Source: Ceraceosorus guamensis
Taxonomy: Eukaryota; Basidiomycota; Exobasidiomycetes; Ceraceosorales; Ceraceosoraceae
Assembly (NCBI RefSeq): GCF_003144195.1
Contig: NW_020290003.1
Span: forward strand, 248,001-312,000
Length of the DNA: 64,000 nt
Direction of reading: 5' to 3'
Of the stretch, positions 49,120 through 62,611 are shown piece after piece; within the stretch, counting starts at the first letter, position 1, and every line of letters begins with the position of its first letter. The notes under the pieces were generated by a model. It was not told where the DNA came from, ran no database searches, and saw only the letters and a list, made by a program, of their open reading frames with translations. A program made the position numbers and the translations under genes.

Positions 49120-52100
49120 ATGGTTGACCATGAGATGCGTGGGAGCGCCTCTCCCCTCGTTGGACCATCCAGCAGCATGGCGGCATACGCGGGTCCCAGC
49201 TCCTCAAGATCGCCAGCGCTAGGGATCAATGGTCACGCGTATGCGAGTGCATCCTCCGCGACCCGAGCAACGAATGGTCTGGCCGCACCTGGCCAGTCCA
49301 TGGACACCCACGACCCTACTCCAACGGGTCCATCTGAACCACGATTACAGGTTCCAGGCGCATCTCGACCCGTCACTACAGCAGCTACACTGATGAGGGA
49401 AGGCACGCGAGATTTCACTGTGATTAGAGACGTGGGAGATGGGTCCTTTGGAACTGTGTGTCTGGCGGATTGGCACTCGCCCTTGCCGTCAGGTACTCTG
49501 CTCAGTCCGATGCAACACCCAACCACAAGACCGGAGTACGTCGGGAAAAGACTCGTCGCTATAAAGAAGATGAAGAAGCAGTTCAAGAGTTGGGAAGAGT
49601 GCATGACGCTGAAAGAGCTAAAGGTACGTGACTTGTAGACAAGGGGCGCATATGTGCGGGATAGGGAGACCACCGGAGCGGATTCTTCAGACACGGCTGC
49701 TACGCGAGTCGACTTGGGTCCAGCTCTTGCACGCCTTGATCTCCTTCTGACAGCGCTTGCTGAAACCCCCCCCCCTGCACACCTACCCATCTCCTACAGT
49801 CTCTGCTTGAGATCACGGCTCACCCCAACATCATCCCACTATACGACGCTTTTCTGATGCCGGTAACCAAGGAGTTACACTTCGTGTTCGAGTGCATGGA
49901 GGGTAATCTGTACCAGCTGATCAAATCGCGCAAAGGACGTCCCTTGGCTGGAGGTTTGCTGGCGTCAATCTTTCAACAAATCATTCGAGGGCTGCATCAC
50001 ATTCATGAAAGCGGCTACTTCCATCGCGATATGAAGCCAGAGAATCTCCTTATCACGACTACCGGTCTCACCGACTATCCGTCAGTCAACGTGTTGGATC
50101 CTGTCCTCTCGAAGACTCCACAACAGCCGGACAAGGATGTTGTGGTGATCGTGAAGCTGGCAGATTTTGGTCTTGCACGAGAGACAGCGAGCAAGCCGCC
50201 ATACACGGAATACGTCTCGACGCGATGGTACCGGGCACCCGAAGTGCTGCTGCGCTCCCGCGACTATTCCAACCCAGTCGACATGTGGGCTTTGGGTACA
50301 ATCCTTTCGGAACTGATCACTCTGAAGCCACTCTTTCCGGGGCAAAGTGAAGTGGACCAGGTGATGCAGATCAACCATGTTTTGGGTGATCCTTCGGCGG
50401 AGTATGGCAAGGACAGCCGTGGGCGCGTGCGCGGTGGTGGCCATTGGCCTGGGGGAATAGAGATGGCGCGGCAGGTCGGCTTCACTTTTCCAAAGGTGAG
50501 TAGTCTTCCTTCATTTCCTCGCATTCGTCGGACTAGCCGAGAGGAGCCACAGTGGTGGCACCGCTAGGCTCTTGCGATCCACAGAAAATTGTTGACCTTG
50601 GACCCAGTGATTTGTCAGGCAAAACCTTTTAATTTCGCTGCTCTCTTCAAGTCGAATGTGCCCCTGCTGCTCATCGAATGCGTGCAGGACTTGATCAGAT
50701 ACGACCCCGACGCCCGCTTGACTACACTTCAGTGCATGCAGCATCCTTACTACACGCAAGTCGCGCCTCGTCTGCTACCTCCTCAAGCTCGAGCTCCTGC
50801 ACCACAGCCGACGCCATCGCAGAGAGTGCCGCAAGCGCATCCCCCACCGATTCCGGCAGATCGCATGGCTGTTGACCCTGCATCTCCACAGCGCGCCCTT
50901 CCGCCCTCTCACTCCAACCAGCCGCAATCCAGCAAGCTAGCGTTTGGAGCAAAATCTGGCGCACCAGAGTTGCCTAGCAAAGCGCAGGCAGCTAGAGGAA
51001 TGCCCGGTGCGCCGTCTGCGGAGCATCGCGTGCCCTTCTATCCTCAGGCGCAGCATACAATGCAAGAAATGATAGCTGAGGCTCGCTTAGGACCCGTCAG
51101 CCAGACAGCGACTTCGCCTTACTCAGAACAGGGACCTGGAGATATGACTCAGTGGGCGCCAGTGGCTGGCCCGTCGGTTCGCGACTCGTCCATGTCGCAA
51201 TATCCCGCTTTTCCGGAGTCTGCATCGATCTATTCGGGAAGTCACGCCTCGATGCATTTGGACGACTCGCTATCGCGACAGCGCATGCATGCGCCTCCTA
51301 TCGAGCTCGGTGGTCGCGGACCGCAACAAGCGCGGGGGATGGTTGCATCTAGCAGTCAGAGAACGGTCTATGACGACTCTTTATCGCTTTCGTTGGAGCA
51401 AGAAGATCGTCGAAGGCAGGCCGCGGCTGCGGCTGCAGCTGGAATCAGTGGGAACGAACCCATGTCTCAGGACATGACTGGTACCGCAGAGTATTCTGGC
51501 GAGAGGCGAAGAAGTAAAGGCTGGAGCGGCATGAGCGTATTTGGAAGGTCGTCGCAGACGCCGGCCCAGACGCAAGCAGCGGGTGCCCCCCGCCAAGCTC
51601 AGGCACATGGTGCACCGATCGCGCTTGATTCAGGCTCCAATTCCAACATCAACGAGCCAACAGCAGCACAGCGGATCGCGGCTGAACATGCGACGCCCAA
51701 GGATGCCAAGAAAGCAAAGAAAGAGGCGGAAAAGGCTGCCCGAGAGGCCGAAAAGGCGAAACGTCTGGCGCAAGAGAAGGCAGCTCGTGATCGCGCACGA
51801 GCCGTCATGCAGAAGCGTAACCAAATTTTAGCCTCTAGCAACAGCCGCGAGCAGGTAGAGTGGCTGGGTGATGCCGTGACGCAATCCATGTCACCTAGCG
51901 ACAAAGCGCGAGGCAAACAACCGATGGGGGTGTCAGGAATCACTTCCCCGACTTCCGGCGGACCGAGAGTCTCGGGTTCGGACTACAGTGGTGGACCTTC
52001 ACCAATGAGCTCAAACTTCACGAACAACTATGGCACCCCGCCAACCTCCATGTATCAGAACAGCTCGATGAGCGCTGCTTGGCAGGCCAGGGATGGCGAT

Positions 52101-53078
52101 GCTTCTTTCCGAGCCAAAGCCAGGCGCAGAGATGCGGACGACGATCACTCTATGAGCTCTTTGGATGGTGTGATGTCGGATCCACGCCGGGGGTCCATGG
52201 CGACATTTACCTCGCAGCGAAGTGATCCTCTGTCGCAGCGACCCCATCATCCCGGATCTGGACACCTTCACCGACAAGGATCAGCCATCTCAGTGGGAAG
52301 CGCACCAAGCCTCATCGATCATCAGCCTGGCCGCTTCATGACATCACTTGAGTCGGCCAGACAGGCCGGGGACAATCGTTCTCTGAGCTCGTTGGAGAAC
52401 CAATTCGCTGGCGCAAACTTGGCTGAGATGCGCGCCAGAACACCAGGAAGTGCCTCGCCGGGACCGAATAACATTGGAGCCACTCGGCGATCTGTAAGCC
52501 GCGGCAGCGCACGTGGCTCCCTGCATAGAGCTGGATCCGCTTCTCCTCTACATCACACTGCTGCTCCCCGCTTCCATCCGTATGGGCTGACAGGAGGCAC
52601 CACGTCTCCCTACAATTTTTCTGCTCCGCCATTGCCTCCAATAGCTGCTGGAAGCGGCAACAACGACTACATCAGTTCTGGTGGAAGCGGCAGTGGCAGT
52701 ACCCATCCAGCCACACCTGGAAGGCCGAGGAGCGGTATGAGGCGGCGGTCGTCGAACAATTTGCCAAGGGGAATGTCGCGTGGAAGCGCAGGATCGAGTC
52801 ATGGAGGTGTAGAGTTTCCGCCCTTCAACGTCGCTTCGGTTCAGCCTCAGATGACGATGCAGACCGGCGCGGGCGGTGTCAATCCGATGTTTCAAGTGGG
52901 CGCCAAGGGAGCCGGAGCGGCGTCACAGCAACATCAGCAGCTGCCTCCCTTCTCAGAACTGGCTGCTGCAGCCGATACACCGGATGAGTTCGACTCCTTC
53001 AATCGTAGCATGATCGGCAGGGGATTGCAACCGCAGCAGCAAGCTCCACATCAGCATCACCATTCGTCGAGACAGTAG
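49120..53078 (+). CDS. crk1: Crk1/Ime2-type (RCK family) protein kinase
   Basis: Exons 49120-49623, 49800-50495 and 50619-53078 give 1219 residues. The kinase domain covers ~95-425: glycine loop [19 protein letters not shown], catalytic [17 protein letters not shown], and activation-loop T304-E-Y306 followed by [18 protein letters not shown] plus the APE region is typical of the Ime2/MAK/RCK branch, which is phosphorylated at both residues. The tail of ~800 residues is disordered, with a basic helix near 770-805 ([20 protein letters not shown]). In Ustilago maydis Crk1 links cAMP/MAPK signalling to morphogenesis and mating; the same role is inferred here. For exon 3, I used the acceptor before [10 protein letters not shown] because the nearer CAG breaks phase. 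The kinase call is firm; the orthology is likely. Confidence 0.9.
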
Positions 53079-53442
53079 GACCCGCTCAATCTCACGGGAA
53101 GCGGAGCTTTCTGATCAGGATCAAACCAGCCGTGGTCTTGTCGTCTGCGATTTGGCTTTCATTGGGTTTTGTGAAGGACTCACTACGTCAAGCCACGTTC
53201 CGCCATTTTGTCTATCCCTCGTTTTTTGGTTGATTCTCGCGGTGCAGGTCCAACACGGACATACACTCTCTCTTTGCCCTTCACAATGTCATTGGCCACC
53301 TTTTGGGGTTGCGAGACGCAGATGATGGCGCTGAGATTAGGCATATGCGTGGTCGACTTGTGAAGCAGCATTCGACATGAAGTGTACCTGATAGGTCCGG
53401 CGGATAACGAATGACATCGCTGTTTGTTGACCGCGCTGGCCA
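53079..53442. other. Intergenic between convergent genes, 364 bp
   Basis: 3' regions of the Crk1-like kinase and ATP12. A TTTTTTGG run near 53223 is the only notable composition. No gene. Confidence 0.5.
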
Positions 53443-54837
53443 TCAAGAGGCGTTCTGCGCGTCAATGATCCGCTCTGACAGAGAAGCGTCATCCTTGATC
53501 AAGCCCAATACGACGCTTCCCAACCGAGCCCGCAAATCTTCATGGTCCACATCGTGCGTGTCCTCTGATTGTGTTGTCCGAAGACGATGATTCAAAGCTT
53601 CAGCTCGAGCCTTCAGCTGCCTAAGCTGCCAAATGACAGCCAAGCTAGATGCTTATCAGCCACTCACCTACTTCTCCCCACTTTTCGGTCTGACTCTTGA
53701 CCTCCACCTCAGCAGCCTGTGCAGCTTCTTCCACGCCCCACTCTTCCGCTTCTTCAATTGCCGTAGCGTTTCTAGAATTTTCCAAGAGTTTGAGAGCAAT
53801 GATGAAGCTCTTGGTGGACATGACTGCTCTTTCGAATGCTGCCAATTCCAAAGAGTCGTACTTTGAAATGTGAGATCTCAACTTGGAGGTGGTGTCGGGA
53901 GATTGGGAGGAACCTAGCAGAGATGTGATCGGATTGACTTCGACTTGAAAAGTGCTGCGCACCCACGAGATGAGTGGATCCCAGTGCTCCTGCTGTAGCT
54001 TAACCAGCACCGGCGGCTCTTCCTCTTGATAACTTCAGCGAGAGAAGAACGATTGTCAGCCTTGCCGACACGTGCAAAGGATCGACTTCGACATGTGTTT
54101 GCACATTGACTTACCATACCGTATCCGTTTCAAGATACTTGATGAGATCATCGCACACCTTTTCCCTATCCTCGGGCGTGGCAAAGCCGTCAATAGCTCT
54201 GGCAGCCAAGCTAGTCTGTAGGGTCAAGTGCGAGAATGAGCGGATGCAGACGGCGTCCATGCATCGGAGAGCTTCCCACACTGCGCGATTTACTGACTAA
54301 AGGCAAGGTGAAACTCTTCAATATCCGTTCCTGCTCGGCCCACTCGCGAGCGATGAGGCTCGCCAGCAGAGGTCTATCTTGCGGAACGACGAGCAGAGCG
54401 CCCGATGGAGTTTTCAAAGGTCTGCCGTCCAACTCGATCGTCAATCCTGCAGCTTGACCTTTGGCTTTGGACAGCGTCACCTTGTTCCAGAATCGGCGCT
54501 TGGTCAAGTCTGCCCGAGCTGTGGCTGAATCTTGCACGTCCGCTCGTGCTGCAAGACCAGAGGAGAAGGATCGAGCTGAGATGAGATTGGTGCGAAGAGA
54601 TGAGCGAGATGTGGCGTTGTTCGATGCTGCGGCAAGAGCGAATGGAGCTGAGATCGGCGTGAGATCCCTTTGATGTGTTGAGTGAGCGTGCCTGGCATTT
54701 GCGATCGTGCCAGATGATCGCCCAACTTCGATGGATTGTCGAGCTTGCGCAGCAGCACCTCTACAAGGACAGCTGACTCGAATGCTGGACTGACCCAGAC
54801 GGGTCAGCGGTCTAACGCCGGAGAGCGCAGAGGACAT
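53443..54837 (-). CDS. ATP12: Mitochondrial F1-ATPase assembly chaperone ATP12
   Basis: Exons on the minus strand: 54837-54298, 54215-54115, 54032-53668 and 53564-53443; 375 residues. The N-terminal ~110 residues are rich in Arg, Ser and Ala with few acids, as in a mitochondrial presequence. Family blocks follow: KRRFWNKVTL, LDGRPLKTPSGALL, IAREWAEQE, SLAARAID, QEHWDPLISW and KWGEVEDTHDVDHEDLRARL. That last block fixes the final intron acceptor, since joining at CAATCAG recreates GEVEDTHDVD. ATP12 binds the F1 alpha subunit in the matrix before assembly of the hexamer. Intron 1 uses a GTCAGT donor, weaker than the others. Diverges from the Nup98-Nup96 gene, 739 bp away. Confident. Confidence 0.95.
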
Positions 54838-55576
54838 TGCTGCTGCTTAGCGCTCAGCTCGAATCGAAATTGGCACCGGAGGTTGCGGTTCGACCGATCG
54901 CAAGTAAGCGAGCGCCGGTGGAGACCTATGTGCGCACAGAGCGAGGGTGCTTTTGGGTGGGCTAGCGAGTGGCCAGACGGTAGATCAATGTGCGGTTCGT
55001 GGGTCGTTTCCAAGTCATCGATGGTCCGATGAGTCGATGACCTCTGAGAACCCCAGGCAATTGAGTTACGATTGTGAATCTTCTAAGCTCTTGATCGACC
55101 AAGTAAGTCATGAGTGCGTACGCGTGCATGCGTGTATGCCATGCATGCTGATCATCGCTCGCACCCGTGCGTGAGCCAGAGCGTGAGTGAAAGCTTTCCA
55201 CGTGCTTGCGCGTGCGCCCCCTCCATCCCTCTCGTCACGCAGCGCAGCAGCAGCAGAAGAACCGAGCGCGCGTTGCGTGGGGCGCGCTCAGCAGGCGCGC
55301 GTGCATGCGGCTCAATCTTCCACACAGCAGAGACGAGCATCAGCGGCGGAACGCGTGAGTTTCTGTGTAGGCACAGCACAGCACATGTCACTCAAGACTC
55401 TTCTCGACTTGGGCGCAACGGACATCCTTCTCGCCCATCAGCTTGCCCTTCATCCTCTCCTACCGCTCACCTGACTGCGAGCTTTGACTCAGTGAACGAG
55501 GTTCTCACACTCCCCCGAAGCTCCTTCGAGCGCTCACCACCTCATCGACCCACTGCTTATCGATCTTGTTGGCCAG
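54838..55576. promoter_or_regulatory. Divergent promoter region between ATP12 and the Nup98-Nup96 gene
   Basis: 739 bp between start codons. The middle (55100-55330) is rich in GCGTGC/GCGCGC words and direct CATGC repeats. No TATA box stands out. Both promoters must lie here. Confidence 0.45.
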
Positions 55577-58500
55577 ATGTTTGGCGGAGGAGCAGGGCAA
55601 TCGACGGGTTTTGGGTTTGGTGCTGCCAACAATCAGCAGCAGCAGGGCGGTGGAGGAATATTTGGGGGTGGACAGCAGCAGAATCAGGGAGCCAGTAATC
55701 GTGAGTATCCTTGCCGATTGCATGCGCTGACCAAGTGAGGAGCAGGCGCCGCCGCGATCCAGGGCGTAGGAGCTTCTCTTTCTCTGAGCGCTGAGCAGAT
55801 CTCAAAGCGACTCAGCAACAGCCGACGGCGCGCAAACTCGCGGAGGCGTCCTTGCGCGTATTCTGATCACCTCAAATGCGCCTCTTTTTGCTTCTCTGAC
55901 ATCTGCGCCCGGCTCCTCCTTGCTTCCCTCCTGCTGTCTCCTCAGCATTTGGCCAACCAGCTCAACCGATGTTTGGCCAGCCTGCTGGGTCAGCTGCCTC
56001 GAATCCATTTGGTAGCTCGTCTCAGACGCAGCCCTCTACTAGCTTTTCCTTTGGCGGTGCTGGTGCTTCTACCGCTCAGCAGCCTTCCACCTTTGGTGCC
56101 CAGGCTAACAAGCCCGCTGGAACATTTTCCTTCGGAGCTGCCAATACCGGACAGACACAGAGCTTTGGGTTCGGTGAGTGATTGCTCAAGCGCTGTTGAG
56201 CTAAAGACAATGCACGACGCAGCACACGAATACTTTGTCATCGCATCGATGAGCGCTTGACGGCAGGGCTGACACCAGCCGAGTTGCGCGATTGAACAGG
56301 TGCCCCTCAGCCCGCCCAACAGCCCGCTTTTGGAGCTGCCAACAACAATCTGTTCGGGCAGAAGCCAGCCGGCGGTGGGCTCTTCGGCTCCAATCAGCCA
56401 AGCAGCACTGGCAATGCTCTGGGTCAGCCTGCTCAGTCTCAAGGCGGCATCTTCGGCGGCAGTGAGTACGATTGGTGTCCAGTCAATACAGCTGCTGACG
56501 CTATGATGGCTCGCATCAGCGAATGCGCTCGCAGGTCAAGCAGCCATGCCCACTCAGGGTACCCTTAACCCACCTTATCGCGAAACGGTCATTTCGGAGT
56601 CGGACAATAACAACTCCAAGGTCGGCGACTACAAGTACACTGCGATAACCATGGCACCTGCATACAGAGCTGCATCGTTCGAAGAATTGCGTTTGCAAGA
56701 CTACCAGCAAGGGCGCAAAAATGGCAATTCTGGACCATCGATTGGTGGATTCGGCGTACCTGCTCAGACGAATCCCTTCGGACAGACCTCTCAGCAGCAG
56801 CCAGGTGGAATCTTTGGCGCGCAGCAGCCGCAACAGAACAGCACGCCATTCGGCCAACAACCGCAGCAACAGCAGCAGGCAGGGGGAATGTTTGGCGCGC
56901 AGCAGCAGCCACAGCAGACTGGTGGCATCTTCGGCGGCAACACCGCTGCAGGACAGACGGGCGGCATGTTTGGCCAGAACAGCCAACAAGGCCAGCAGAC
57001 CGGTGGATTCTTCGGTCAAAACAATGCAGGCCAGCAAGCTGGTCAAGCTGGCACGTTTGGAGGATTTGGTACCACTACGCCTCAGCAGCCTGCCGCTAAC
57101 TCGTTCGGCGGATTTGGGCAGCAAAACAACACACCCAAACCCGGAGGTCTGTTCGGCTCCAACAATAATGCTTTTGGCGCACCTCAACAATCCCAACAGC
57201 AGCAAAATACGTTTGGCTTTGGCGCAAACAATAATCAGCAGCAGCAAGGCCAACAACAAGGCACCTCGACGTTTGGTGGAGGCACAAGTACCTTTGGAGG
57301 TTTTGGCAATACCTCTTCGGCACCCAAACCAGGAGGTCTCTTTGGTGCGGCACCTGCTGCCTCCACTGCACCCTCGTTTTCTTTTGGTGCCACAAGCTCC
57401 GCAGCTGCAGCACAGCCCAACAAGCCCGCGTTCAGCTTCGGCGGAGGGACAAACACGTTCGGCTCGAGCGGTGCGACCACCGGATCCGCCGCTGCCCCAT
57501 CTCAGGGCCTCTTTGGACAAAGTCAGCCAGTGACCACCAGTCAGCCGGGAGGCGGCTTCGGCAGCACGGGCGGTTTTGGTGGCAACACCACGTCCCAGCC
57601 TTTTGGCCAGTCGCAGCCGGGTCAACAACCCAATCAGCCAGCAACTTCTGGCTTCGGCTCTGGTGGATTGTTCGGCAACAAGCCGGCCACGAGCGGTGGT
57701 CTCTTCGGCCAGAATCAGCAACAGCAACAACCCGGCCAGCAGCAGTCTACTGCATCGACTTTTGGCGGATTTGGTGGTAACAACAATAATGCGCCCGCAG
57801 GGCAAGGCGGTGGCCTGTTCAGTGGATTCAATAGCGGAGCGAACAATGCCACAAAGTCCCTCTTTGGAGCTGCATCTGGTCAGCCGTCAGGCGGTGGTCT
57901 GTTTGGCAATAATCCCGGTGCAGGCCAGAGTACTGGAGGCCTGTTTGGTGCGCAGAGCCAAGCACCAGGTGCAGGTGGCCTGTTTGGCCAGAGTCAGGCT
58001 GCTGGCAACGCATCGTTGTTCGGAAACACACAGAATTCTAGCACGTCTCTGTTTGGCAACTCTGCACAAGCCCAGCCGACGCAGCCTCAAATGCCGAATT
58101 TCCAAGCTAGCCTGGTCAAAGACCCGTACGGCACCGACGCTCTTTTTGCTCAGCACGCACAACCCAAGGCAGCTGATCCCGATGCCGGTTTGGCACGACA
58201 ACCGTACCTGCCTTTCAACGTTAGCGCTGACAAAGTGCCTCGCAAAGCTATCCCTGCTATCCGACCTTTCAGCCCCAATACGAAGGGCGCGGCGCGGTTC
58301 ACCCGTTTGCGCGGTACCACGCCTGGATTCAGCACTCGCGAGGACACGCCGGGCCGCGAAGGATCACCTTCTCTCTTCGGCTACGGGTCCGCAAACGCGC
58401 GAGCGAGCCCAGCGAAGAGCCTCTTCAGAGGCCTCAGCGATGATTTGCCGACTGCCGATGGCAACCGCGCAGCTTCCCCCGGACTGCCGCTTCAGGCTTT

Positions 58501-61500
58501 CAATCGCAGGAGTGGAAGCGTTCGTCGGTTGGTGCTTGACGACGATGCTGGTAATCTAAGCGGCAGTCTCTCCACCAGATCTCTGTTTGGCTCCACCTCA
58601 AGAGCTGGAAGTGTGGCTCCAGGCTCTAGAAAGAGCGCCACGCCTGGCGGTGACTCTCTGTTTGGCACACGTGGAGGAACAGCTCCGCCGGGTCAAGAGT
58701 CAGCACCGCGCGTGGCCTTCAGTCCCGCGCTTGAGGCAGGAGTGGCGACAAGCCGTAGGCCAAACTTGGCTGACACTAGCCGTCTGAGCGGAGCTGCGGA
58801 CTCCAGCGTCAACACCTCTGTCTTAGGCGGACGAAGTGGCGCGGATGTCGATACCCCAAGCAGACCACCGCTTCGAGAGGTGGCATCTGCTTTGCCCTCT
58901 CTTACCTCGACGAGGAACCGCAAGGACGATGCGTCGGCTCCTACTACCGACCGGGATGATCATTTGCCCTTGAACTACTACACTTCACCGCCTGTGTCGA
59001 CTCTGCAGACTTACAGCAAGCGAGAGCTCTCTGCGGTCAAGGACTTTGTTGTGGGACGTCACGGAAGTGGCTCCGTGCGGTTTTTAGAGCCCGTGGACCT
59101 TTCGAGCGTTCCTGATTTGAACCTCATCGCAGGTGGAATCGTCGTGATTCGCTCACACGAGACGATGGTGTACCCCAAAGAAGCGGAAATTTACGTTGGA
59201 GACACCAACGAGTTGGGTGATGGCGTGCTGGCCGACTTCGAACCCGACGAGATGCATTACCCACCTGTGGGCGAGGGACTGAACCATGCTGCGCTCGTGA
59301 GCCTGCAAGGTCACTGGGTGCTCGATAAGGCTACGCGCAAACACATCACCGATCCTTCGCACGCTAGGGTCAAGCAGAGGATCGCGAAGCTGAAAGCCGT
59401 ACCTGGCGCCCACTTTGAGTCTTACGATCCCGCAGAAGGCATCTGGCGTTTCAAAGTTGATCATTGGAGCAGGTACGGTCTGGATGACGACGACGACGAA
59501 GATGAGGAGGGGATGCAGGCTGAAGATGCGAAAGTAGCTGCTGCCCGACGCGTCAACACACCGAGGAAGAGTGTTGGCTCGGGAGTTTTCAGACCAAGAC
59601 GCGCCACATCCGCAAAGCCCGACCCCGCAGATGATGCGGACGCGCATTCGGAAGCATCTATGCGTCTCAGCGAGCTGCGAAGCCCTGAGCCAGTCACCGC
59701 ACGTGACACCGAGGATGCCACACCACGCTTTGCGCAGGCGCGCTTGCGAGCGACAAAATCACCGACACCAGTCGGCCAGGATTTCGAAGCGTCATCTAGA
59801 CGCCTGGCACAGCAGCCTTGGGCCGCTACGCTGGGATTGGAACCGAGGCGCGTGCAGGTCATGCAGGCAAGCTTCTTTGGGCAGGCGTCGCCTGCTCAGG
59901 AGACCAAACAGCAATTGCCCGGGCCCCCTCTTCTCGGCAACCGCAAGCACGCGCGTCGGAGCTCTCATGGGACTGCGCCAACTGCCGCCGCCGTGAGTTG
60001 CGCACACTCTTGCTGCATACATCGACCGCTATGGCACTGACCATTCCCGTGCATACAGCGCTCGACCTTCTCCACGCCAGCTTCTGCTCCGGTAGAAGCG
60101 CCTTTGACCGTCTCTGCGCCCATTGCCAAACCGCAGAAATTTTCGAGAACGGAAAACACCAGCTCAATCGTAGCTGGTGCTGAACGCCTGACGATTGATG
60201 CTGGTTTGTCCATGGGACGCAGCTTCCGCGTTGGTTGGGGACCGGATGGAACTATTGCCCACATTGGCAAGCTCTTCGTTGGCACTCAATCAGTGGCGTG
60301 AGTTCGCATGTTCTGGACGGCGAATGGGCAAAGGGAACATGTTACCAGACCCTTTCCGTCGAATTTGCGAATGATATGAAATTGCTCTCGACTTTGATCT
60401 GACCTTGATCTGCGCCTGATCTGTTCCCGTGCAGATCTTCTTCGCGTCGCACAGATCACTTGCCCTCTTCCGCTGTCCGCCTCGAAAAGTTGCGTCTCTT
60501 TAGCGATCCCGAGGTGAGTTTGGAATCTTGTCATCTTGCGAACTGACAAGCAAGTAGTTTACGCCGTCGATTGTTGCAATCTCCAAGTCTGACGCAAAAA
60601 ACGCGAAGAATCTGCTCGAGCGGCAATTTCGCCACACTCAAATCGATACAGAGGAAGAAGCAGAGGAGGAGGAAGAGGGAGCTGTAGCTGAAGCTGAAGC
60701 GCGCCTCGAAGATGCGACAACGCCTCTGGCTTTTTTGCGGCCTGACACGCGTTTCAAGCATTTTGCTTCGCTTTTTGAGGCCAACGATCGTTCACACGAC
60801 GCAACCATCTGGAGGCTAGGCGCAGCCCTCTTTGACGAGATCGACCTCCGGCTCCCAGAGGATGCGCCACCCGACACCACTGCCACTGCCTTGAGCATCA
60901 GACGTAAGGCTGTACTCTCCGCCACCCTTGCTCATGCAGTCTCCAACACGGTGGAAGTTGAGGCGCGCTCATGTGTCGCAGCCAATAGACCTGCCGCTCT
61001 TGTCTTTGCTCATCTGACTGGGTACCAGATTGAGAGGGCCTGCCTAGCAGCTATCGAAGCTGGTGATGTCCGACTCGCAACTCTGGTAGCGCAAGCTAGC
61101 GGAGGCGACGAAGAGACAAGAGCAGACGTCAATGACCAGCTGACCGTCTGGAGACAGCAAGCGGCCCTGGCTCATATTTCCAACGATCATCGGCGAGTCT
61201 ACGAGCTTCTGGCAGGCAACGTCACACTCTCCGAGGGCATCGACGCAGCTCAACAAAGACGCGCAAATGACCCCGTCGATCGAGCGGACGACACTCAGAT
61301 TCCAGCCGGACTGGATTGGAAGCGAGCTTTTGGACTCCACTTGTGGTACGACACGGCGCACTCTGACCCTCTCAGATCTGCGGTAGAACGCTACGAAGCC
61401 GCAGTGGGTGGTCGAGGTGACACTGCGCCTCCTTTACCTCCGTACTTGCAGTCTAGTCAGAAAGCTTCGCTCCAGCTGCGCTCGATGATGCAAAAGTCTG

Positions 61501-62611
61501 ACTATGCCAGAGATGCTCTTTTCCAGCTCATCAAGCTTTTCGCAAACTCCGACTTCCAGCTGGAAGACGCTCTCCGCCCACGAGGGTTTGGTGCTGCTCT
61601 TGCAGATTACCGACTGCCTTGGCATCTCTACCAGCTACTTGCCCGCGTCCTGCGCATTCGCGACTTTGATGACAGATTGGACTTGGGCATCGAGGTAGAA
61701 GAAGAGGGTACGCAAGGCCATAGCTCGCGTGCAGACAGCTTGACATCCAGCTATGCCTTCCAGCTCGAGTCTCTTGGCCTGTGGACATGGGCAGCATTTG
61801 TTCTCTTGCATCTCGAGATCGAAGCAGGCCGCGAAGCGGCGATCAAGGCTTTGCTTGCCCGCAACGTGCTCAAGATCACCAACGAAGGATCGGAGGAGGA
61901 GGACTTTTTGCTGTCGCATCTGAGCATACCTGAAGCGTGGTTGCACGAGGCGAGGGCGCACGAGGCTTGCTACCGCAACGACCGGTTTGCTCAGTACGAG
62001 TCGCTGCTCGCGGCACGGGACTATGCCTCTGCTCATCGCGTAGTGGTGCGCTATCTTGCGCCAGAGGCCATCATCCGTAACGATCTGCACGTACTCGTAA
62101 AGCTGTTCGCCTCCTTCACCGACGCTCATCCCAACGGCGGCCTGGACGACCTGCCGGGATGGAAATTGGGCGGCCGGGTCTACCTTGACTATGCAGCTTG
62201 CATCCGCCAAATTCCTCACCTGGTGGGACTCAACAATCAAGATCGACTGCCACCACCTGAGAAGGCCACCCTTGCTCGGCTCGTGTCGCGCTTGGCAGAG
62301 CTTCTGGAGCTCGTCCCCGGCCTCTTTCAAGACGTGGAAAGCAGCCTCACACAGAAAGTGGCAAAATGCGAAAGTGAGTATTGCGTGAGCTGGCTTTGCA
62401 TCGGCATGACTTATGAAATGTAACTGACGCCGATCTTGGGCGTGACTGCGCCTTCGCAGTGCTGGCAAGTCTTCACAACCTTGCTCGTGCCACGCAGTCC
62501 ATCTCGGAAGTGCCTTTGGCTCCATGGGACAGCAGCGGGCCCCCTCGCACCAACGAGCTGCAATACGCAGCCAACGAGCACCTAAAGCTGCTGATCGGGT
62601 CATTGGCTTAA
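55577..62611 (+). CDS. NUP145: Nup98-Nup96 nucleoporin precursor (Nup145/Nup189 type)
   Basis: Eight exons: 55577-55700, 55946-56173, 56300-56461, 56535-59992, 60059-60297, 60435-60513, 60558-62373 and 62460-62611; 2085 residues. Residues 1-~690 are Gln/Asn-rich FG and GLFG repeats, interrupted at ~182-235 by a GLEBS-like Gle2-binding segment (KYTAITMAPAYRAASFEELR). An autoproteolytic domain spans ~980-1155 and ends in FKVDHWSRYGL, where the usual self-cleavage tripeptide HFS is HWS (1148-1150). Next comes MGRSFRVGWGPDG and a helical Nup96 domain (~1430-2085). Cleavage would yield a mobile FG nucleoporin and an outer-ring (Y complex) scaffold subunit of the nuclear pore. Intron 1 is long (245 nt) and could hide a small exon; the 44-nt intron 6 is short. 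Very confident in family. Confidence 0.95.

Noticed and set aside
52824-52838. TTCAACGTCGCTTCG in the Crk1-like kinase gene resembling the dispersed motif
   Set aside because: It sits in frame in coding sequence (FNVAS), lacks the CTACGTA half and any flanking repeat; most likely chance.
56516-57805. Minus-strand open frame of 429 codons opposite the FG repeats
   Set aside because: Its leucine-rich, repetitive composition is the reverse reading of Gln/Gly/Phe repeats; a shadow frame.
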